64,000 nucleotides of DNA from CAZUXE01 sp964624585 (GTDB lineage: Bacteria; Hydrothermota; Tepidihabitantia; B3-TA06), in the NCBI GenBank assembly GCA_964624585.1, contig CAZUXE010000003.1, forward strand, positions 33,792 through 97,791, written 5' to 3'. The notes beneath the pieces are model-generated. The model saw only the letters and a program-made list of their open reading frames with translations, ran no database searches and was not told the DNA's origin. A program made the position numbers and the translations under genes. The number at the start of each line of letters is the position of its first letter. Position 1 is the stretch's first letter. Positions 16,501 through 24,117 of this stretch are shown here, one piece after another.

Positions 16501-17031
16501 TACCGCATAGTGAAGCGAGGCAGCAAATGTTTCGGGGTTTAGCTGGTGAGGGTGCAGCTTGCCAGTAGAAACAATATCGTTAAAGTCGGACATTATCTCT
16601 TGAGTACGTTCATATAGCTGCTTATGAACCTGCGGGATATTGATATCTTCAATAGAACGAACAGTTAGAAGAGGGGGATAGACCTGTAAGCGTTTAGGTT
16701 TTGAGCCGGAAATATCCCAAAGGATTGTTTGACGAACATTCCAAGTTACAAAGTATTTAGCCCTAAGTGATTTAGCTTTGAGAATGCCGTTCGAAAGAAA
16801 TTCAGCGTTATCTACAGCAGTATTGGTATCTTTAAGTTCTATAGTAGCTACAGCTTTTTCCTGAGCTTTGTTCGCCCACAGGATTACGTCAGGAAATTTA
16901 GTCCCTTTTCCTACTTTTACAGATGTCTCCCCGTCAGCTTCTTTAACTACATACTTACCAGCAGCAACTATTTTGTTAATCCAGCCGATAAGTTTGATTT
17001 GGAATGTTCGTTCATTCTCTGAAGTAATCAT
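13588..17031 (-). CDS. Single-chain (type IIG-like) restriction-modification enzyme
   Basis: 1147 aa. Seen: a nuclease-like N-terminus with PD (47-48)...E-L-K (65-67), i.e. PDVILW-x(n)-ATIELKD, fitting PD-(D/E)xK; a helical linker; ALGQFYT (335-341); SAM motif I DPTCGTGTF (362-370); catalytic motif IV NFPY (467-470), where NPPY is usual; and a C-terminal target-recognition region (VRRGYTTGINKFFYLTEE). Known: Eco57I/type IIG enzymes combine N6-adenine methylation and cleavage in one chain. No separate specificity or methylase gene is adjacent. An inverted repeat in its promoter suggests regulation. It could instead be an active methylase with a dead nuclease. Confidence 0.85.
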   Translation of the reverse strand: MITSENERTFQIKLIGWINKIVAAGKYVVKEADGETSVKVGKGTKFPDVILWANKAQEKAVATIELKDTNTAVDNAEFLSNGILKAKSLRAKYFVTWNVRQTILWDISGSKPKRLQVYPPLLTVRSIEDINIPQVHKQLYERTQEIMSDFNDIVSTGKLHPHQLNPETFAASLHYAVEVLTPGMKRSLIQEYTQNKAFQREFQLWAREQGIDNYDHNEFFTNASRQIIYKMLGRIIFYFALRRFSPNLPELALHDSDLKETQKVLWEAFERVREIDYQAIFEPDLTDQIPWSVDSATVLQSLLNNLAYYNFSNIPLDVIGAVFENLIPPHERHALGQFYTRDDLVDFINGFVVRSRDDVIFDPTCGTGTFMLRAYNRFCYDLKEGRHNKLLEKLWGNDIAQFPAELATINLYTREMKDPNNFPRVLNLDFFKLRPGQEVEFPHPRKGLDPQYKIKVPIPQFDGMMGNFPYIRQEKIEKVNKGHKRALEKLLAEEWLADYPDLFEKFRKRKKDVLDPLENWLRNGADPTKAGKLFEEAKIKLSGQADIYAYMFFHAATFLKPEGRMAFLTSNSWLDVAYGYELERFFTSKFKIIAIIESRCEPWFPDAAVNTIITVLERADDSKHLAEHPVRFVKIKKPLAELLKSDSTLKHHKRHMAVNKLVSVIEAERFMGKEIAKGVHSYEDDNFRIRTVRQGELRRHLDEAGKTVKWGKFLRAPDVYFELMEKLADKLVPLSEVADVRRGYTTGINKFFYLTEERAEQYGIEDEYLVPVVKSPKEISGLVVEPEKLKYRLFLCNRSKDELRALGHMGALKYIKDVGEKGATNEGVRWPEVPSVQGRKHWWAIQDREPAKVVGQMITGDRFFVALNMSKAYIDHNLFEFFPKKVKSEQLWASLSFAGAFLYREINGRSNLGDGALKFEGIDWKACLIPNPQLIPKTRIPKRSTTSIFKEVKRKDRQALDAAILEALGLDPKEWLPRIYEGLTELVAERLQLPKMRKKQRKERKARSTAQIIQDLVEDFETGIRIFPADFMPPKVKTHTIDLPHQSFERLVENGMFTYLETDGQQYDFNSVHEAKFAYYAQKPDVLVVAAPTNSLVTAKVVKDYELWANGIREKVFEIVFGRVNNYDQAERITIQVMQKLGIKILP

Positions 17032-17053
17032 GTTAACGCCATCCGCATGGCAA

Positions 17054-17081
17054 AGTATACACTTTTAAGAGTATAGCGCAA
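17054..17081 (-). promoter_or_regulatory. Promoter with inverted repeat upstream of the RM gene
   Basis: Minus strand TTGCGC (17081-17076), 16 bases, TATACT (17059-17054). The imperfect inverted repeat with TATAC (17056-17060) and GTATA (17071-17075) arms fills the spacer, as an operator would. The -35 is weak. Confidence 0.55.
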
Positions 17082-17118
17082 CTCACAAAATTTATTTTAT
17101 TAAACTACTACCTAATAA

Positions 17119-17144
17119 ACAAGGGGCTTATTAAAGCCCCTTGT
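17119..17144 (-). terminator. Hairpin after the serine-biosynthesis operon
   Basis: Perfect 10-bp stem (17119-17128 with 17135-17144) and 6-base loop, 43 bases after the DUF1015 stop. The following minus-strand sequence is only moderately T-rich (TTATTAGG), so termination is likely but not certain. Confidence 0.6.
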
Positions 17145-17187
17145 CGCAATCATATTCTTCTACTTGATAATAAAATAGAAGCAACTA

Positions 17188-18468
17188 TTACGGTAAAAGC
17201 TCATCTGGTGTAACGTCAAAAGCCACCAATCCGGAAACCAGTTTTGGGTAAAAATCGGTTGACTTTTGCGGCATTTTCTCACCAACCTTGGAAACAGCCT
17301 CAACCTGCTGCACACGGGTTGGGTTCATAAGAAACACCATTTCAAATTTTCCGGCATCTACATCAGCAAAAGCCTTGTCAGCATAGCGTTCGTATTTGAT
17401 GTAGTCCTCTATCTCTTCCTTGGCTATTCCAAGCAACTTTTCAATAATTAAATTATGCAGAACAGAAACATCAAGCGCCTTTAACTCCGATGGAGCATTA
17501 GGCATAAGCTCATCCATAATAGACTGGTCTTTAAGAATAAGTAGCCATGCGCCATCTTTTCGATAAAGACCAAAGGCGTGCTTTGAGGCGTTTTCTTTAA
17601 CTTTTGTAGCCAAGGCATCGGCGCTAACTTCAGTGGCGTCAAAATATTTTTCAAGTTCTTTCTTGGTAGCTGCAAAATCGCCTTTAAGTTTGATAACATA
17701 ACGATGCGTGGGTAGAACAAGCAAACCCGGGTCAAATAGATTAACTAGAGTAACCATACGGTGATTGAAAGCTGCGTTCTCAGGAGCGTTTGGATGCTGA
17801 GAAGAGAGAGCTTCCTGAAGTGCAAGCGCCGTCTCATAACGATGATGTCCATCTGCAATCATGACCGAAAGAGGTTTTAGAACTTCTTTCGCTTTAGCGA
17901 TAACGTCATTATCGCATACCTTCCATACGCGATGGGTACATCCAAGATCATCGTTGGCTTCAATTAGAGGACGCCCTGCCATAAACGGGGCAAAAAGTTT
18001 TTCAATAGTTCTATCTTTATCGCCATAGAGCATGAATACCTGTTCATAGTTCTTCTGTGTTTTTGAAAAAAGCTTGAAGCGATCCTCGCGGGCGCGGGAT
18101 AGGGTACGTTCGTGAGGAAGAACCACTTTGTCTTCGTAGGGATGCAGCTTAAGGGCGCTTATGAATCCTGTACGGGTAATTGTTTTTCCATCCCAAGTGT
18201 AAGTTTGTGTATATGGATAGAATGCCGGTTTGTCGTCCTTAATAATTACCTTATCCTGAAACCATTTATTGAAGTTTTCCAAAGATTCATTGTATCTGTC
18301 TTCGGCGCGTCCCAGTATGAGTCTAACGTAGTTATAGGGATGACGTTCATAATATTTAGACTGCATTTGAGCATCAATTTTATCATATGGTTGGGTGATA
18401 ACTTTAGATAAATCATCAACTTTCCCAGGGTTAAAACGCAGGCCATTAAATGGTCTAATTGTTGCCAT
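17188..18468 (-). CDS. DUF1015 family protein
   Basis: 426 aa, the usual length. Seen: the family start ATIRPFNGLRFNPGKVDDLSKVITQPYDKI, NYVRLILGR, the ADGHHRYETAL motif (about residue 205) and MNPTRVQQVEAVSKVGEKMPQKSTDFYPKLVSGL near the C-terminus. Known: DUF1015 proteins are uncharacterised but recur next to serine-pathway aminotransferase and 3-phosphoglycerate dehydrogenase genes in anaerobes, exactly as here. The ADGHHR motif resembles a catalytic or ligand site. Third gene of the operon, 15 bases after serA. A role in serine or one-carbon metabolism is inferred from context only. Confidence 0.9.
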   Translation of the reverse strand: MATIRPFNGLRFNPGKVDDLSKVITQPYDKIDAQMQSKYYERHPYNYVRLILGRAEDRYNESLENFNKWFQDKVIIKDDKPAFYPYTQTYTWDGKTITRTGFISALKLHPYEDKVVLPHERTLSRAREDRFKLFSKTQKNYEQVFMLYGDKDRTIEKLFAPFMAGRPLIEANDDLGCTHRVWKVCDNDVIAKAKEVLKPLSVMIADGHHRYETALALQEALSSQHPNAPENAAFNHRMVTLVNLFDPGLLVLPTHRYVIKLKGDFAATKKELEKYFDATEVSADALATKVKENASKHAFGLYRKDGAWLLILKDQSIMDELMPNAPSELKALDVSVLHNLIIEKLLGIAKEEIEDYIKYERYADKAFADVDAGKFEMVFLMNPTRVQQVEAVSKVGEKMPQKSTDFYPKLVSGLVAFDVTPDELLP

Positions 18469-18483
18469 AGCTTTTAGTCCTCC

Positions 18484-19380
18484 TTAACCCTTGAGAACCT
18501 TGATAACTTCTTCAGCCACTTGAATTCCAGCCCTTGTTTGACCCTCTACTGCCTGAGCGCCAACGTGTGGGGTAAGTACTACATTTTCAAGTTCAAAAAG
18601 CTTATGTTCAGTAACAGGCTCTTTTTCATACACGTCAATTGCTGCAGCACGCAATTTTCCAGATTTTAAGGCATCGTAGAGAGCGTCTTCATCAACAACC
18701 CCGCCGCGAGCGGCATTTACCAAAATTGCTCCATCTTTCATCTTATTGAATTGTTCTGTCGAAATCATGTGATGGGTTGAATCGGTGTGAGGAAGATGCA
18801 GGGAAACAAAATCGGATTCAGCTAATATTTCATCAATGGATTTATAAGTGGCAACCGCTGATTCTTTTACAACGGCATCGTGGAATATTACAGTCATACC
18901 CATCGCCTTAGCACGTTTGGCAAGTTCTGTGCCAATTCGTCCCATGCCGATTATACCAAGGGTTTTACCAAAAAGCTCTATACCCTTGAACTTCTTTTTA
19001 TCCCAGCGACCTTGCTTAAGACTAACAGTTCCCTGACCAATATGGCGAGCAGCGGCAAGCATCATTCCTAAAGTAAGTTCTGCAACAGAGATTGACGTGG
19101 CAGCGGGAGTATTGCGAACCTGCACGCCTTTCTCCTTGGCTGCTTCGCGGTCAACATTGTCAAGCCCAACCCCTGCACGACCAATAACCTTAAGGTTGTT
19201 GGCGACTTCTATTATCTCACGGGTAGCCTTGGTTGCAGAGCGTACAATTAAAGCATCGTACTGACCTATTTGAGCTTTCAGGTCCTCCGGTTCTAAGTGG
19301 TTAACCACTACTTCAAAACCGGCATCCTTCAGTTTTTGAATGCCTGCTTCGGCAATTGCATCATTAACTAATACCTTCAT
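18484..19380 (-). CDS. serA: D-3-phosphoglycerate dehydrogenase (short form, no ACT domain)
   Basis: 298 aa. Seen: MKVLVNDAIAEAGIQKL, the NAD-binding GKTLGIIGMGRIGTELAKRAKAMG, HLPHTDSTHHMIS, NAARGGVVDEDAL, the catalytic-region DVYEKEP and the terminal LTPHVGAQAVEGQ with the active-site His. Known: oxidises 3-phosphoglycerate to 3-phosphohydroxypyruvate, the first step of serine synthesis. It lacks the C-terminal ACT domain, so serine feedback through that domain is absent. It lies between the class V aminotransferase and DUF1015 with 8- and 15-base gaps. Another 2-hydroxyacid substrate cannot be excluded, but the operon favours SerA. Confidence 0.9.
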   Translation of the reverse strand: MKVLVNDAIAEAGIQKLKDAGFEVVVNHLEPEDLKAQIGQYDALIVRSATKATREIIEVANNLKVIGRAGVGLDNVDREAAKEKGVQVRNTPAATSISVAELTLGMMLAAARHIGQGTVSLKQGRWDKKKFKGIELFGKTLGIIGMGRIGTELAKRAKAMGMTVIFHDAVVKESAVATYKSIDEILAESDFVSLHLPHTDSTHHMISTEQFNKMKDGAILVNAARGGVVDEDALYDALKSGKLRAAAIDVYEKEPVTEHKLFELENVVLTPHVGAQAVEGQTRAGIQVAEEVIKVLKG

Positions 19381-19388
19381 TTTAACTC

Positions 19389-20459
19389 CTAATGACCAAG
19401 AATTTCATCAATTGCGGTAAGTACCTCATCAATGTCCCTCATTTGCAAATCACCCATATGAGCGATACGGAAGGTTTTTTCCTTAAGTTTCTTACCATAA
19501 CCATTTGCAATTGCCATACCCTTTTCAGCAAGCGCCTTGTTCAAATCAGCAACGCTAATACCTTTATTATTGGCAACCACAGTTACAGTCTCAGATTCAT
19601 AGCCAGATTCAGGAAAGAGCGCAAAATGCTTCTTAGCCCAGTCGCGAACCCTAGTTGCCATCTCAGAGTGACGTTTATAACGGTTATCCATGCCTTCTGT
19701 GAGCATTCTATCAAGCTGAAAGTCAAGCGCGTTATAGAGAGCAAGGTTGGGAGTGGAAGGGGTTTGACCGCCCTTTTCGTCAATATACTTCTTCATCTGT
19801 AGAAAATCTGTATAGAAACCGCGGTTTTCAACCGTAGCTGCACGCTCAAAAAACTTATCGGAAACCGTACAGAAAGAAAGGCCCGGGGGAAGGGCTACAC
19901 ATTTTTGAGTTGAAGTCAAAACTACATCAAATTTATCTACATCAATCTTGGCACCGGTCAGAGAAGATACGGCGTCAACCAGAATCAACACATCTGGATA
20001 TTTTGTATGAACCATGTCCGCTATCTCTTCCACGGGATTCATAACGCCGGTTGATGTTTCATTATGTGTTAAACAAAGGACGTCATACTTACCTGTAGCA
20101 AGTTCAGCATCAACCATTTCAGGTTTTATAGCCTTACCCCATTCAACTTCTATTTTCCCGGCAGGGATACCGTTGGCCTTCGCCATTTTGTGCCAACGTT
20201 CACTAAAGGCTCCGCAGATTGTATTAAGAACAGCCTTTTTGACAGAATTACGAAGAGAAGCTTCCATTATAAGAGAACCCGAAGCAGTCCATACAATAAC
20301 GTACTGTTCTGTCCCAAGTGCTTTCTTTAGTTTGTTGATAACAGATGTTCCCAATTCCGAAGCCTCTTTCATACGATGGCCGAACATGGGTTTGGTTTGC
20401 GCTTGCAATACCTCAGGCAGAACCTCTGTTGGTCCTGGAATAAATAACTTTTTTTTCAT
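19389..20459 (-). CDS. Class V aminotransferase (probable phosphoserine or alanine-glyoxylate aminotransferase)
   Basis: 356 aa. Seen: KLFIPGPTEVLPEVLQAQ, FGHRMKEA, the cofactor-region WTASGSLIMEAS, LVDAVSSLTGA with the PLP-binding Asp, and the Schiff-base Lys in STQKCVALPPGLSF (about residue 185). Known: the family includes alanine-glyoxylate, serine-glyoxylate and archaeal-type phosphoserine aminotransferases. With serA next, conversion of 3-phosphohydroxypyruvate to phosphoserine is the likely job (inference). The start MKKKLF is chosen because AGGAG lies 6 bases upstream; the frame extends 5 codons further to a TTG lacking such a site. First gene of the operon, with a leader of about 100 bases. 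Confidence 0.88.
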   Translation of the reverse strand: MKKKLFIPGPTEVLPEVLQAQTKPMFGHRMKEASELGTSVINKLKKALGTEQYVIVWTASGSLIMEASLRNSVKKAVLNTICGAFSERWHKMAKANGIPAGKIEVEWGKAIKPEMVDAELATGKYDVLCLTHNETSTGVMNPVEEIADMVHTKYPDVLILVDAVSSLTGAKIDVDKFDVVLTSTQKCVALPPGLSFCTVSDKFFERAATVENRGFYTDFLQMKKYIDEKGGQTPSTPNLALYNALDFQLDRMLTEGMDNRYKRHSEMATRVRDWAKKHFALFPESGYESETVTVVANNKGISVADLNKALAEKGMAIANGYGKKLKEKTFRIAHMGDLQMRDIDEVLTAIDEILGH

Positions 20460-20474
20460 CAATGGCTCCTGCAA

Positions 20475-20857
20475 GGTTTGAAAGTTAAAAACTCTTCTCC
20501 GTTCATCTCAAAACACAACAAACGGCATTTTACAATATTTTCCCTAGAATAAATAATCCGAACTCAAGTATAACGCGCCTTTTAAGACTGTCAAGCCGTA
20601 TATTTCAGAATAACCATCATCGCCTACTTCGCCCTTGAAGGTTTCAACACCTAACCTAAACAATTACATTACCCCTCTCTTATTAACTCACAAGTTAACT
20701 AAATGTGGCATTTATTCTGATGGTATTAATAAACAGAACGTTCCTGTTTTCTTTACTTTTTCTTAAGATATTGTTGTCAAAACGCACATTCCTGAATACT
20801 CAAAATACCCACTCTCAATAATAAATACCTTGAATATTCCGGATAAAATGTTACGAA
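20475..20857. other. Intergenic region between serine operon and ribE
   Basis: Holds the serine-operon promoter and leader at its left. The remaining 260 bases are AT-rich, with no gene, riboswitch-like fold or clear ribE terminator recognised. Confidence 0.6.
20567..20594 (-). promoter_or_regulatory. Promoter of the serine-biosynthesis operon
   Basis: Minus strand TTGACA (20594-20589), 16 bases, TATACT (20572-20567). The start falls about 100 bases before the first gene, leaving room for leader regulation. Confidence 0.85.
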
Positions 20858-21454
20858 TTAAGTCTTATAAGTAATATTAAGGGTTTGTTCACGCACATAT
20901 TTTGCAATAAGATCGAATTCCATGTTAATCTTATCACCCACTCGACGTTCAGCAAGTGTGCTGCGACGCAGTGTTTCCGGAATTACGTTAACGGTTAGCT
21001 TAGGGCCCTGGGACTTTTTCAAAACTGTCAGGCTTATTCCATCCAAAGCAATTGAGCCTTGGTCTACTACTAAATCCGAAAACTCTCTGGAAAAGGAAAC
21101 CTCCATTTGCCAGGCGTCCTGAGACTTCCTGACAGCGGTTATTTTACCCACTTCATCCACATGACCTTGCACTAAATGCCCTCCCAGAGGCTTTTGCAAA
21201 GTTAACGCACGCTCAAGATTTAAGCTTGAACCACTATGGAGTAATGAAAGCGTTGTTCTCTTCATAGTTTCAGCAGTTGCTTCAAGTTTTACCCAATCTG
21301 CACTAAGTTCCACAACAGTGAGGCAAACTCCATTAACAGCTAGGCTGTCTCCTTCAGATATCTCAAGGCTTGTAGAAAGCTCAAGAATCTTATTAGTTCC
21401 TTTTGAAGTTACGCGCCGCAGTTTCCCAAGCTCTTCTATTAATCCAGTGAACAT
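20858..21454 (-). CDS. ribE: Riboflavin synthase alpha chain
   Basis: 198 aa, the standard length. Seen: two lumazine-binding repeats: MFTGLIEELGKLRRV with SLAVNGVCLTV, and GGHLVQGHVDEVGKI with SIALDGISLTV, then NVIPETLRRSTL. Known: dismutates two 6,7-dimethyl-8-ribityllumazine molecules to riboflavin plus a pyrimidine product, working as a trimer in the cytosol. It overlaps the end of ribD by one base and is last in the serS-ribD-ribE run. ribH and ribBA are not in this window, and no FMN-riboswitch fold was noticed. Confidence 0.96.
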   Translation of the reverse strand: MFTGLIEELGKLRRVTSKGTNKILELSTSLEISEGDSLAVNGVCLTVVELSADWVKLEATAETMKRTTLSLLHSGSSLNLERALTLQKPLGGHLVQGHVDEVGKITAVRKSQDAWQMEVSFSREFSDLVVDQGSIALDGISLTVLKKSQGPKLTVNVIPETLRRSTLAERRVGDKINMEFDLIAKYVREQTLNITYKT

Positions 21455-22605
21455 TAAGCGCTCTCTTCTTTATTTTGAGGAATACCCTCTTCCTCTTCAA
21501 GGGAATACGGAGTGCCTTCAATTTTCAAGTCTTGCCCCAGCCATGAGATATTAATGCCTTTCAAACGCAGTCGTTGATTGATATCGTCATACTCCATAGT
21601 TTCCGTATACCCTATACCTTTACCTAAAAATGAAGGACTCATACAATATACGAAATGGTCAACCAAATCTTGACGGAGCAATTCTGAAGCAAGCCTACCA
21701 CCACCTTCCACTAAAAGCTGAGTAACCTGTCTTCTGCCCAATTCTGCCAAAACCTGAGTTAGATTCAGTTTGTCTTTGCCGTCTAAATCTACAGCGGTAA
21801 ATGATACGTGAACCGGATTGTACTTATTCCTTTGCAATAGAGACGCACGGGTGGTAAATATTAAGGTTTTGCCTTCGTCAAACAATTTGGCATTAACAGG
21901 GGTACGGAGTTGAGAATCTAGTATGACCTTGAGTGGATTACGTCCCTTGGTAAGCCTTACTGTCAAGCGAGGATTATCGGCAAGCACTGTATGAACACCA
22001 ACCATTATTGCGTCTGATTGCGCCCTTAACTTATGCCCATACTCCCTTGCCTGTTTACCAGTAATCCAACGGGATGCACCTGACGCGGAAGCCAATTTTG
22101 CATCAAGTGTAGCTGCCAGTTTAAGAATTACATAAGGTAAGCCATTTTCGCGATGCTTAAAGTAGGCCTTGTTCATAGCTCTTGCTTTATTTTCAAGTAA
22201 ACCTACATCAACCTGAATATGCGCCCTTATCAAATGTTCAATTCCCTTACCGTCAACAAGCTTATCAGGATCTTTGCAGGCAATTACAACACGTTTAATT
22301 CTTGACTTTTCAATTTGATTTACGCAAGGTGGAGTTCTACCGTAATGTACACATGGTTCAAGGGTTACATATAAGGTAGCGCCATCTGTTTTCCCTTTGG
22401 CGTCAGCAAGAGCAATAGCCTCAGCATGTGGTCCACCGTAACGAGCGTGGTAGCCTTTCCCTAATATTTGCCCCGACTTAACAACAAGAGCGCCTACCAA
22501 AGGATTTGGAGATACCGAACCTCTCCCGCGTTCAGCCAACTGTAGAGCCATATTCATATATACAGCATCTTCCTTGGTGAAGTTTGGGAAAAGCTTATCG
22601 CTCAT
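21454..22605 (-). CDS. ribD: Bifunctional diaminohydroxyphosphoribosylaminopyrimidine deaminase/reductase
   Basis: 383 aa. Seen: the N-terminal deaminase with zinc ligands in GGPHAEAIAL and EPCVHYGRTPPCVNQI (residues about 50-90), and the C-terminal RibC-type reductase with GASRWITGKQAREYGH, IMVGVHTVLADNPRLTVR and LLVEGGGRLASELL. Known: catalyses the second and third steps of riboflavin synthesis from the GTP-derived pyrimidine. The start overlaps the serS stop by 4 bases (ATGA), indicating translational coupling. The C-terminus is slightly extended by an acidic tail (SLEEEEGIPQNKEESA). Confidence 0.96.
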   Translation of the reverse strand: MSDKLFPNFTKEDAVYMNMALQLAERGRGSVSPNPLVGALVVKSGQILGKGYHARYGGPHAEAIALADAKGKTDGATLYVTLEPCVHYGRTPPCVNQIEKSRIKRVVIACKDPDKLVDGKGIEHLIRAHIQVDVGLLENKARAMNKAYFKHRENGLPYVILKLAATLDAKLASASGASRWITGKQAREYGHKLRAQSDAIMVGVHTVLADNPRLTVRLTKGRNPLKVILDSQLRTPVNAKLFDEGKTLIFTTRASLLQRNKYNPVHVSFTAVDLDGKDKLNLTQVLAELGRRQVTQLLVEGGGRLASELLRQDLVDHFVYCMSPSFLGKGIGYTETMEYDDINQRLRLKGINISWLGQDLKIEGTPYSLEEEEGIPQNKEESA

Positions 22606-23855
22606 TTCCCTATAAATTCCTTGTTATCCATATATGGACGCAACTTTTCAGGAATTTTAACCCTACCGTCTGCTTGTTGGTAGTTTTCAAGTATAGCGAT
22701 TATGAGCCTTGGAAAAGCCGTACCTGAACCATTAAGTATATGAGGATATACAAGAGAGCCATCAGCCAGACGTAATCGGGTTTTATTACGGCGTGCCTGA
22801 AAATCCCTACAGTTGGAGACCGATGATACTTCAAGCCAATCGTTTGCTCCGGCAGCCCATACATCAATATCGTATGTGAGGGATGACTGGAAGGCGGCTT
22901 CGTTTGGAGACAAGGCTTTCACTTGATAGGGAAGTTCAAGTAGCTGAAGTACCTTTTCGGCATGTGAAAGAATCTCATTAAAGACCTGTGTCGATTTGTC
23001 AGGATGCGCAAACTGCACAAGTTCCACCTTATCAAACTGATGAATACGGAAAAGACCCTTTGTGTCCGAACCGTAAGTACCAGCCTCTCTGCGAAAACAC
23101 ATAGAATAGGCGGCATAACGAAGAGGTAGAATATTTTCGCTGATTTCTGAATCCATATGTAGGTTGACAAGTGCTGTTTCTGAAGTAGGAATAAGGTAGA
23201 GTGGATCATCTTTAAGTGCGTACATATCCTCAAGCTTAGTAAGCTGTCCTGCCGCTTTAATAATCTCTTCACGAGCTAAAACCGGAGGGTAGACCTCAGT
23301 ATAACCATGTTCCCTTGTGTGAAGGTCAAGACAAAACGACTGCAATGCTCGCACAAGACGCGCGCCTTCACCTGTGTAGGCTGCAAACCTTGCTCCTGCA
23401 TATGATGCGGCATAGCGGAAGTCGACCAGTTTTAGGGTCTCACATATCTCAACGTGATCTTTCGGTTCAAAATCAAACTCCGGCTTGCTACCCCAGGTTC
23501 TCAAAAGTGTATCTTCATCAGGTGAAGAGGGGTCAGGAAGATTCGGAAGTTTCCAAAGCATTTCCTGAAATTTAGCTTCGGTCTCTGTAAGTTTTGCGTC
23601 AAACTCCTTAACCTTAGCCTTCAAACTTCCAGTTTTAGCTATGGCTTCAGATGCGTCCTTACCCTCTTTCTTCAATCTCCCGATTGATTCAGAGGCTTGT
23701 TTAAGTTCGTGCCTGAGTTTATCTCTTTCTTTTTGTAATTCACGACGCTTTTCGTCTATTGCCAGCACTTCATCAACTGAAACAGGACACTTCCGGCGAG
23801 TCAGTAAGCTGCGAACCTCTTCAGGATTCTCACGTATCTTCTTGGGATTAATCAT
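22602..23855 (-). CDS. serS: Seryl-tRNA synthetase
   Basis: 417 aa, typical. Seen: an N-terminal tRNA-binding coiled coil (about 25-105, ELQKERDKLRHELKQASES), motif 2 FRREAGTYGSDTKGLFRIHQF and motif 3 NGSGTAFPRLIIAILENYQ. Known: a class II synthetase, dimeric and cytosolic. The promoter's -10 box ends 5 bases before ATG and no Shine-Dalgarno is present, so the transcript should be leaderless, and it continues into ribD and ribE. The pairing of serS with riboflavin genes has no evident biochemical logic. Confidence 0.97.
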   Translation of the reverse strand: MINPKKIRENPEEVRSLLTRRKCPVSVDEVLAIDEKRRELQKERDKLRHELKQASESIGRLKKEGKDASEAIAKTGSLKAKVKEFDAKLTETEAKFQEMLWKLPNLPDPSSPDEDTLLRTWGSKPEFDFEPKDHVEICETLKLVDFRYAASYAGARFAAYTGEGARLVRALQSFCLDLHTREHGYTEVYPPVLAREEIIKAAGQLTKLEDMYALKDDPLYLIPTSETALVNLHMDSEISENILPLRYAAYSMCFRREAGTYGSDTKGLFRIHQFDKVELVQFAHPDKSTQVFNEILSHAEKVLQLLELPYQVKALSPNEAAFQSSLTYDIDVWAAGANDWLEVSSVSNCRDFQARRNKTRLRLADGSLVYPHILNGSGTAFPRLIIAILENYQQADGRVKIPEKLRPYMDNKEFIGK

Positions 23856-23860
23856 GCCTT

Positions 23861-23889
23861 ATGATATAAGGAAGTGAAGCAGATGTCAA
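23861..23889 (-). promoter_or_regulatory. Promoter of serS-ribD-ribE (leaderless)
   Basis: Minus strand TTGACA (23889-23884), 17 bases, TATCAT (23866-23861), then 5 bases to ATG. Confidence 0.8.
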
Positions 23890-23945
23890 CCATAATTAAC
23901 TCCGCCAATCCGTTCTTGGACGAAATAAACACACTACCTTTCTGC

Positions 23946-24043
23946 ATAAACGACAACTGCTTGATTATCTCAAAATAAATTTGCATTGAAGGTTGCAGAG
24001 CGGAGATATAAAGACTATAAACGACTGCTGATTATCTCAAAAT
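23946..24043. repeat. Two direct copies of a roughly 30-base sequence
   Basis: 23946-23977 and 24017-24043 share ATAAACGAC..TGCT.GATTATCTCAAAATA with small indels. They lie in the spacer between dinG's end and the serS promoter. No coding or hairpin character. Confidence 0.55.
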
Positions 24044-24117
24044 AGTGCCTTAAAGATTGAGTAAATTTTTTCCTTAACTTACAGCTTCCTGTAGGCATAA
24101 TTATAGATTTTGTTAAA

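Noticed and set aside
20460..20566. T-box or amino-acid riboswitch in the serine-operon leader
   Set aside because: The leader is about 100 bases with no T-box sequence, no terminator/antiterminator pair and no known riboswitch core visible.
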